DNA from: Leeuwenhoekiella nanhaiensis
GTDB lineage: Bacteria; Bacteroidota; Bacteroidia; Flavobacteriales; Flavobacteriaceae
Length of the DNA stretch: 64,000 bases
Assembly (NCBI RefSeq): GCF_002744755.1
Contig: NZ_KZ319287.1
Coordinates: 682,001 to 746,000 of the forward strand
Reading direction: 5' to 3'
Positions 59,258-64,000 of this stretch are shown here, one piece after another; position 1 is the first letter of the stretch, and the number at the start of each line of letters is the position of its first letter. Made by a program: the position numbers and the translations under genes. Below the pieces are notes generated by a model. That model worked only from the letters and a program-made list of their open reading frames with translations, was not told where the DNA came from and searched no databases.

Positions 59258-61273
59258 TTGAATTGGAATAGGTTTTACACTACGGTGTTATGCTTTGGGA
59301 TCTTGTATTCGATCAAGGCATATGGTCAAAAAAATCCATTAGATAAGGTGACCGAAGAGCAGTTAAATATGACTGTGTACTCCCGGGATTCTGTGGCTCC
59401 GGCTGTTTATTTAGATAAGCATAGAGAAACTTATTTTGATTACACCGATAGAGATGGTTTCATCATTATCAATGAATTTACCGAGCGTATCAAAATTCTG
59501 AATAAAGCTGGATTGGATTATGCTACTAAAAAGATATCATCCTACAAACGTGAGGAAAGCAAGGAATTTGTAACCAAGGTTTGGGGAAACACCTATAATC
59601 TGGAGAATGGTAAAATTGAAGTTGAAAAGCTTGACGATTCAGCCATTTTTGAGCGAGAGGTTTCCGAATATTTTGACGAAACAGCTTTTACTATGCCAAA
59701 TGCGAAAGTAGGCTCGGTGGTCGAATGGGGTTATAAGACCGTTTCTCCTTTTTATAAAGTAGATGATCTAATTTTTCAGGAAGATATACCGGTGGTCGCC
59801 TATCACGCTACAATAAGAACTCCCGGAGCATTTACTTTTAGAAGAATTCGCAGAGGGTATTTTAATGTACAGCCGGAAGAGAAAATCGAGAAGCGCACAC
59901 TGGGCATTACTTACAATATGAAGGACAGTTATGGTAGTAATTTACAAAACTCCCGTAGCGCGAATTTGTCATTTTCTGAGCTTGTTGCCGTTTACGAAAA
60001 AGAAGATGTGCCTGCTCTTAAGGAAGAGATTTATGTAACCAACCCGCGCAGTTACCGAATGAGCGTAATCTACGAGCTCGTTTCTACTGAATTTAACAGA
60101 GGAAATAAAAAAGAATACGCTACTACCTGGGATGAGGTAGCCCGTACGATTTTTAAAGATTCCCGTTTTGGAGACCGGCTTGAGCGCACACGGTTTTTAA
60201 AAGATGTAAAAGAGACCGTGTTTCAAAAACAAATGAAGGATGCTGAGAAGATCGATTTTATACTTGATCATATCAAAACCCGAATGACCTGGAATGGCGA
60301 GTATACTAAATATGCCGAGGATGAACTTGATGAAGCTTATGAAAGAGGCTCAGGTAGTGTGGCTGAAATCAACTTAACCCTCATTGCGTTGTTGAAAGAA
60401 TGTGGCCTTGAAGTATACCCGGTGCTCTTAAGTTCTAAGCAATATGGGATTCCGTTATATCCTACTTTAGAAGGGTATAATTACGTCATTGCAGGAGTGA
60501 GAAACAAAGGTAAAGTCATTCTTCTTGACGCAACCGATAAGTTGAGTAGTCCCAATATTCTTCCCAATCGGGTTTATAACTGGACGGGGAGAATGGTGAG
60601 TTTTCAGGGGGTTTCGCAGGAAATTGACTTATTTGAAAACATTGCGCCGGCTTCAACCATATTTTTGAAAGCTTCTCTAACTGATGAGGGGAGTATTGAA
60701 GGGGAATATAAAGAGCGTCTAAGCAGTCTGGAAGCACTCAATCTGAGGCATAATTATTTTGCGCACGATAAGTCAGAATGGGAAGAGGAGGAGCAGGAGA
60801 AATATGGTTTAAGTGAAATATTAAACTACGATCTTGAAGGAGTAGATGCATTTGAAGCACCTATCGTTAGATCATTCAATTTTAAAGTTGAGCGTGGTGT
60901 AGATCAGGTAGGAAATAAGATTTTTGTGAGTCCGCTTGGGTTTTTGCGACTTTCCGAAAATCCGTTTAAGTCAGACTCCCGCCAGTTTCCTATCTCTTTT
61001 GACTATCCTTTTTCAAAGGATATTACGATTAATATGCAATTGCCTGAAGGTTATAAAGTTTCTTCCCTGCCTGAAAGTGCGAATTTGGGTCTGCCAGATG
61101 ATTCCGGAACATTCTTCTATTCCATCGCAGAGAATAATGGGGTGCTTCAGGTGATGATGCGGTTTAAGCTGAAAAAGCATGTTATTCCTGTGGAGTATTA
61201 TGAGTCACTTAAAGAATTTTTCAAACTTCGGGTCGATAAGGAAAACGAGAAAGTAGTCTTAGAAAAGGTCTAA
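59258..61273 (+). CDS. Exported DUF3857 / transglutaminase-like protein, copy 3 (Cys and His lost)
   Basis: A 671-residue paralogue started by TTG (MNWNRFYTTVLCFGILYSIK, then AYGQ). The domain order is as in copy 2, but the core now has Ile371 (VAEINLTLIAL) and Tyr409 (GYNYVIAG), with only Asp424 (LLDATDK) of the triad left. It is therefore a pseudo-enzyme by sequence. Good conservation of the remaining fold suggests it is kept for a structural or binding role with its neighbours. The gene is followed by 91 bp before the MazG-like gene. Confidence 0.86.
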   Translation: MNWNRFYTTVLCFGILYSIKAYGQKNPLDKVTEEQLNMTVYSRDSVAPAVYLDKHRETYFDYTDRDGFIIINEFTERIKILNKAGLDYATKKISSYKREESKEFVTKVWGNTYNLENGKIEVEKLDDSAIFEREVSEYFDETAFTMPNAKVGSVVEWGYKTVSPFYKVDDLIFQEDIPVVAYHATIRTPGAFTFRRIRRGYFNVQPEEKIEKRTLGITYNMKDSYGSNLQNSRSANLSFSELVAVYEKEDVPALKEEIYVTNPRSYRMSVIYELVSTEFNRGNKKEYATTWDEVARTIFKDSRFGDRLERTRFLKDVKETVFQKQMKDAEKIDFILDHIKTRMTWNGEYTKYAEDELDEAYERGSGSVAEINLTLIALLKECGLEVYPVLLSSKQYGIPLYPTLEGYNYVIAGVRNKGKVILLDATDKLSSPNILPNRVYNWTGRMVSFQGVSQEIDLFENIAPASTIFLKASLTDEGSIEGEYKERLSSLEALNLRHNYFAHDKSEWEEEEQEKYGLSEILNYDLEGVDAFEAPIVRSFNFKVERGVDQVGNKIFVSPLGFLRLSENPFKSDSRQFPISFDYPFSKDITINMQLPEGYKVSSLPESANLGLPDDSGTFFYSIAENNGVLQVMMRFKLKKHVIPVEYYESLKEFFKLRVDKENEKVVLEKV

Positions 61274-61364
61274 AGCTCATAAATTTCAGTATTTGATAAC
61301 CTTAAAATGGGATAGTTAGGCACATTGCTTTAATTTAGCACACCTAAATTAAGATTCCTGTTTT

Positions 61365-61691
61365 ATGAAGATTGACCACGCTCAGAAAGCCGTAGATGAC
61401 TGGATCAAAGCACACGGAGTACGCTATTTCAACGAACTTACCAATATGGCCCAGCTTACCGAAGAGGTAGGGGAAGTGGCCCGTATTATCGCACGTCGTT
61501 ATGGGGAGCAAAGCGAAAAGGAAAGCGATAAAAGCAAAGATTTGGGCGAAGAACTCGCCGACGTGCTTTTTGTAGTACTTTGCCTGGCCAACCAGACCGG
61601 AATTGACCTTCAGGAAGCCTTCGATAAAAAACTGGACCTTAAAACCAAAAGGGATCACGACAGGCATCACTCCAATACAAAACTGAAATAA
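61365..61691 (+). CDS. MazG-family nucleotide pyrophosphohydrolase
   Basis: A 108-residue single-domain MazG-like protein. The metal-binding helices carry LTEEVGEVARIIARRYGEQ (EExxE type) and LGEELADVLFVVLCLANQTG (ExxD type). It hydrolyses nucleoside triphosphates or related nucleotides to monophosphate and pyrophosphate, probably as a house-cleaning enzyme. It lies 9 bp before aroA on the same strand, with a likely shared transcript. Confidence 0.92.
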   Translation: MKIDHAQKAVDDWIKAHGVRYFNELTNMAQLTEEVGEVARIIARRYGEQSEKESDKSKDLGEELADVLFVVLCLANQTGIDLQEAFDKKLDLKTKRDHDRHHSNTKLK

Positions 61692-61700
61692 CACTGCATT

Positions 61701-62924
61701 TTGATTCTAAAACTTCAGCAAAAACAGCCCAACCTTAACGGAACCGTTCGCATTACCGGCTCTAAAAGCGAAAGCAACCGACTTTTACTTTTGCAAGCGC
61801 TTTTTGGCAATTTTGAAATAAAAAACCTGTCTAACAGCGAAGACAGTGATATGATGCAGCAGGCTCTTGCATCGACTGAAAAAACGGTCGATATCCACCA
61901 CGCCGGTACGGCAATGCGCTTTTTAACTGCTTATTTTGCAGCTTATGAAGGTCGCGAAACCATACTCACCGGGAGCAGCCGTATGCAGGAGCGACCCATA
62001 GGTCTTTTGGTTGATGCCCTCAATAGTCTTGGGGCTGATATCACCTATCTTAAAAACGAGGGCTTCGCCCCGCTTCTCATTAAAGGTAAAAAGCTGGATC
62101 AAAATAAAGTGGCTCTTGAGGCCAATGTGAGCAGCCAGTACATTTCGGCTTTGATGATGGTGGGCGCCTCTCTGCCTAATGGAATTGAAATCGAACTTAT
62201 CGGGAAAATCACATCGGTGCCTTACATCGAGATGACCCGGTCTTTACTTACTCAATTGGGAATAGAAAGCACCTTTGAAGGGCAAATCATTAACATCAAG
62301 CCGGCAGCTTCGGTAGATATAAGCGAAATGGTGGTGGAGTCTGACTGGAGCAGTGCTTCCTATTATTACAGCCTTGCGGCTCTTTGCGATTCAGCAGCGC
62401 TGAAATTGTCGAGCTACAAGAAAAACAGTTTGCAGGGCGATTCGGCACTTGCTGAAATTTACACCGAACTGGGCGTGGAAACCACCTATCTGGATACTGA
62501 AATCCTTCTGAAGAAAACACAGGGGCCTAAATCTCAAAGTGTTGCTTTCGACCTGGCTAACAGTCCTGATATTGCACAGACCATTGCTGTAACCTGTTAT
62601 GGTCTCGGAATTGGCTGCGATTTAACCGGTCTTCACACCCTCAAAATAAAAGAAACCGACCGGCTTGAGGCTTTAAAAGCCGAACTTACCAAGTTGGGCG
62701 CTGAAATTAGTGTGACCAATGATTCCTTACACTTAAAACCGGGTACAAACTACCGGGAAGATGTTACCATAAAAACCTATCAGGATCATCGCATGGCGAT
62801 GGCTTTTGCACCTATGGCATTGCGTGTTCCTATCGTTTTTGAAGATGCCGAAGTTGTAAATAAGTCGTATCCTGATTATTGGGATGACCTGAAATCCCTT
62901 GGTTTTGAGATAAAGGAGCTCTGA
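61701..62924 (+). CDS. aroA: 3-phosphoshikimate 1-carboxyvinyltransferase (EPSP synthase)
   Basis: A 407-residue EPSP synthase with a TTG start. The signature pieces are ITGSKSESNRLLLLQALF (~19-36), HHAGTAMRFLTAYFA (~62-76), VSSQYISALMMVGASLPNG, ESDWSSASYYYSLAALCDS and TYQDHRMAMAFAPMALR. It joins PEP to shikimate 3-phosphate, the sixth step of the pathway begun by the DAHP synthase encoded 9 kb upstream. The enzyme is slightly shorter than the E. coli homologue but has no missing motif. Confidence 0.96.
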   Translation: MILKLQQKQPNLNGTVRITGSKSESNRLLLLQALFGNFEIKNLSNSEDSDMMQQALASTEKTVDIHHAGTAMRFLTAYFAAYEGRETILTGSSRMQERPIGLLVDALNSLGADITYLKNEGFAPLLIKGKKLDQNKVALEANVSSQYISALMMVGASLPNGIEIELIGKITSVPYIEMTRSLLTQLGIESTFEGQIINIKPAASVDISEMVVESDWSSASYYYSLAALCDSAALKLSSYKKNSLQGDSALAEIYTELGVETTYLDTEILLKKTQGPKSQSVAFDLANSPDIAQTIAVTCYGLGIGCDLTGLHTLKIKETDRLEALKAELTKLGAEISVTNDSLHLKPGTNYREDVTIKTYQDHRMAMAFAPMALRVPIVFEDAEVVNKSYPDYWDDLKSLGFEIKEL

Positions 62925-63000
62925 ATTCCTTACCTAAAGCCTTAAAATACCTGCTGCTTCGGGCCTAAGTCACTGCGTCACAAATTAAACGCTGTTTTAC

Positions 63001-63032
63001 TTGACAACCCCTACCCTGAGGTTGTATATTTG
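63001..63032 (+). promoter_or_regulatory. Promoter of queA
   Basis: TTG at 63001-63003 and a perfect -7 TATATTTG at 63025-63032 with a 21-bp spacer, ending 33 bp before the ATG. Confidence 0.75.
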
Positions 63033-63065
63033 CACGCTATTTTAAATACCTTAAAAAGACCGCTC

Positions 63066-64000
63066 ATGGGAATGAAACTTTCGAATTTCAACTTTGATTT
63101 GCCAAAAGAATTGCTGGCTGAATATCCTGCAGAAAACAGGGATGAAGCCCGTTTAATGGTTCTTAACCGCAAAACCAAAACAATAGAACATAAGTTATTT
63201 AAAGACCTTATCGATTATTTTGAGCCCGAAGATGTAATGGTGCTCAACAATACCAAGGTTTTTCCCGCTCGTCTTTACGGTAATAAAGAAAAAACCGGTG
63301 CCCGCATCGAGGTTTTCTTATTGCGCGAGTTGAATTCTGAAACCCGCCTTTGGGACGTGCTTGTAGATCCTGCCCGTAAAATACGTATTGGGAACAAGCT
63401 GTATTTTGGGGATGATGAGAGTTTGGTTGCTGAAGTAATTGACAACACCACCAGCCGCGGTAGAACCCTTCGTTTCCTGTATGACGGTTCGTATCAGGAA
63501 TTCAGAAATAAATTGACCGAGTTGGGTGAGACCCCGCTTCCTAAATACATCAAGCGTGAGGTAGAACCGGAAGATGCAGAGCGTTACCAGACTATCTTCG
63601 CAAAAGAAGAAGGGGCTGTAGCCGCACCAACTGCCGGTTTGCACTTTAGCAAGCATCTGCTAAAACGCCTTGAAATTAAAGGAATCAACTTTGCGGAAGT
63701 AACCCTTCACGTAGGTTTAGGAACCTTTAGTCCGGTTGAGGTTGAAGACCTTTCCAAACATAAAATGGACAGTGAAGAAGCCTTTATACAGAAACCGGCG
63801 ACTGAGGTTATCAATAAGGCTATCAACGAAAATCGAAAAGTATGTGCTGTAGGGACTACAGTAATGCGTGCTTTGGAGAGTGCTGTTAGCTCAAACCATA
63901 CCCTTAACGAGTTTAGCGGGTGGACTAACAAGTTTATATTTCCTCCCTACGACTTCAGCATTGCAAATTGTATGATTACCAATTTCCATACCCCTAAGTC
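63066..64000 (+). CDS. queA: tRNA preQ1(34) S-adenosylmethionine ribosyltransferase-isomerase (partial)
   Basis: About 311 residues are present and the C-terminus lies beyond the right edge. The start [20 protein letters not shown], then [31 protein letters not shown] and [11 protein letters not shown] are QueA signatures. It transfers the ribosyl part of SAM to 7-aminomethyl-7-deazaguanine at tRNA position 34 on the way to queuosine. It has its own promoter and is separate from aroA. The ATG at 63072 (MKLSNF) is an alternative start. Confidence 0.96.
   Translation, partial: MGMKLSNFNFDLPKELLAEYPAENRDEARLMVLNRKTKTIEHKLFKDLIDYFEPEDVMVLNNTKVFPARLYGNKEKTGARIEVFLLRELNSETRLWDVLVDPARKIRIGNKLYFGDDESLVAEVIDNTTSRGRTLRFLYDGSYQEFRNKLTELGETPLPKYIKREVEPEDAERYQTIFAKEEGAVAAPTAGLHFSKHLLKRLEIKGINFAEVTLHVGLGTFSPVEVEDLSKHKMDSEEAFIQKPATEVINKAINENRKVCAVGTTVMRALESAVSSNHTLNEFSGWTNKFIFPPYDFSIANCMITNFHTPK

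Overview
The window comes from a Bacteroidota genome, most likely a member of the Flavobacteriaceae and probably marine or free-living. The evidence is SusC/SusD outer-membrane pairs, a hybrid two-component regulator of the polysaccharide-locus type, a GldA-like gliding ABC ATPase, Na+-coupled transporters (NhaB, SSS family), many TTG starts, and promoters of the TAnnTTTG type. No rRNA, CRISPR array, insertion sequence or prophage was seen.

Layout. 1-1530 holds the N-terminal part of a SusC-like receptor (minus strand, cut by the window edge). 1594-6077 is an arsenosugar-type cluster on the minus strand: rhodanese, TIGR04282-type transferase, a purine nucleoside phosphorylase, a peroxidase-like CMD protein, the radical SAM protein ArsS and a second, divergent transferase. 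No ArsM methyltransferase is visible. 6289-12412 is a plus-strand run: galM, a one-polypeptide fusion of glycerol kinase and glycerol-3-phosphate dehydrogenase, a HAD phosphatase and galE. 12435-15688 is galK-galT-lacI on the minus strand, divergent from a Na+/sugar symporter at 15998. Galactose import and the Leloir enzymes are therefore gathered within 10 kb.

17766-27082 is mostly housekeeping: a small barrel-like protein, acyl-CoA dehydrogenase, anmK, a glutamate-type dehydrogenase, nhaB, and exbB-exbD-tonB-folC. A tRNA-Val(UAC) at 27147 is followed by three further tandem ~108-bp copies of its own 3' end plus terminator. 28024-40992 is a polysaccharide-type locus: serine hydrolase, GH2 beta-galactosidase-like enzyme, SusD, SusC and a divergent hybrid two-component regulator. 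Its likely product, galactose, would feed the gal genes upstream. 41188-46364 holds SDR, a GH63/MGH1-like glucosidase, an exported VOC protein and a CPA1 antiporter. The following 550-bp gap contains a candidate structured small RNA ending in a GCAA-capped terminator.

46918-48877 holds a membrane-anchored EEP-family enzyme and gldA on the minus strand. 49142-53269 is an aromatic amino acid operon (pheA, aminotransferase, tyrA, DAHP synthase-chorismate mutase). It is preceded by a 23-residue leader peptide with 11 Phe/Tyr/Trp residues and by mutually exclusive terminator and antiterminator hairpins, so transcription attenuation can be read directly from the sequence. 53326-64000 holds a small secreted protein, rsgA, dtd, three tandem DUF3857/transglutaminase-like exported proteins with stepwise loss of the catalytic triad, a MazG-type pyrophosphohydrolase, aroA and the start of queA.

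The observations I would follow up first are the aromatic attenuator, the tRNA-tail tandem repeat, the GlpK-GlpD fusion, the candidate small RNA, and the arsenosugar cluster with its Asp-substituted nucleoside phosphorylase.
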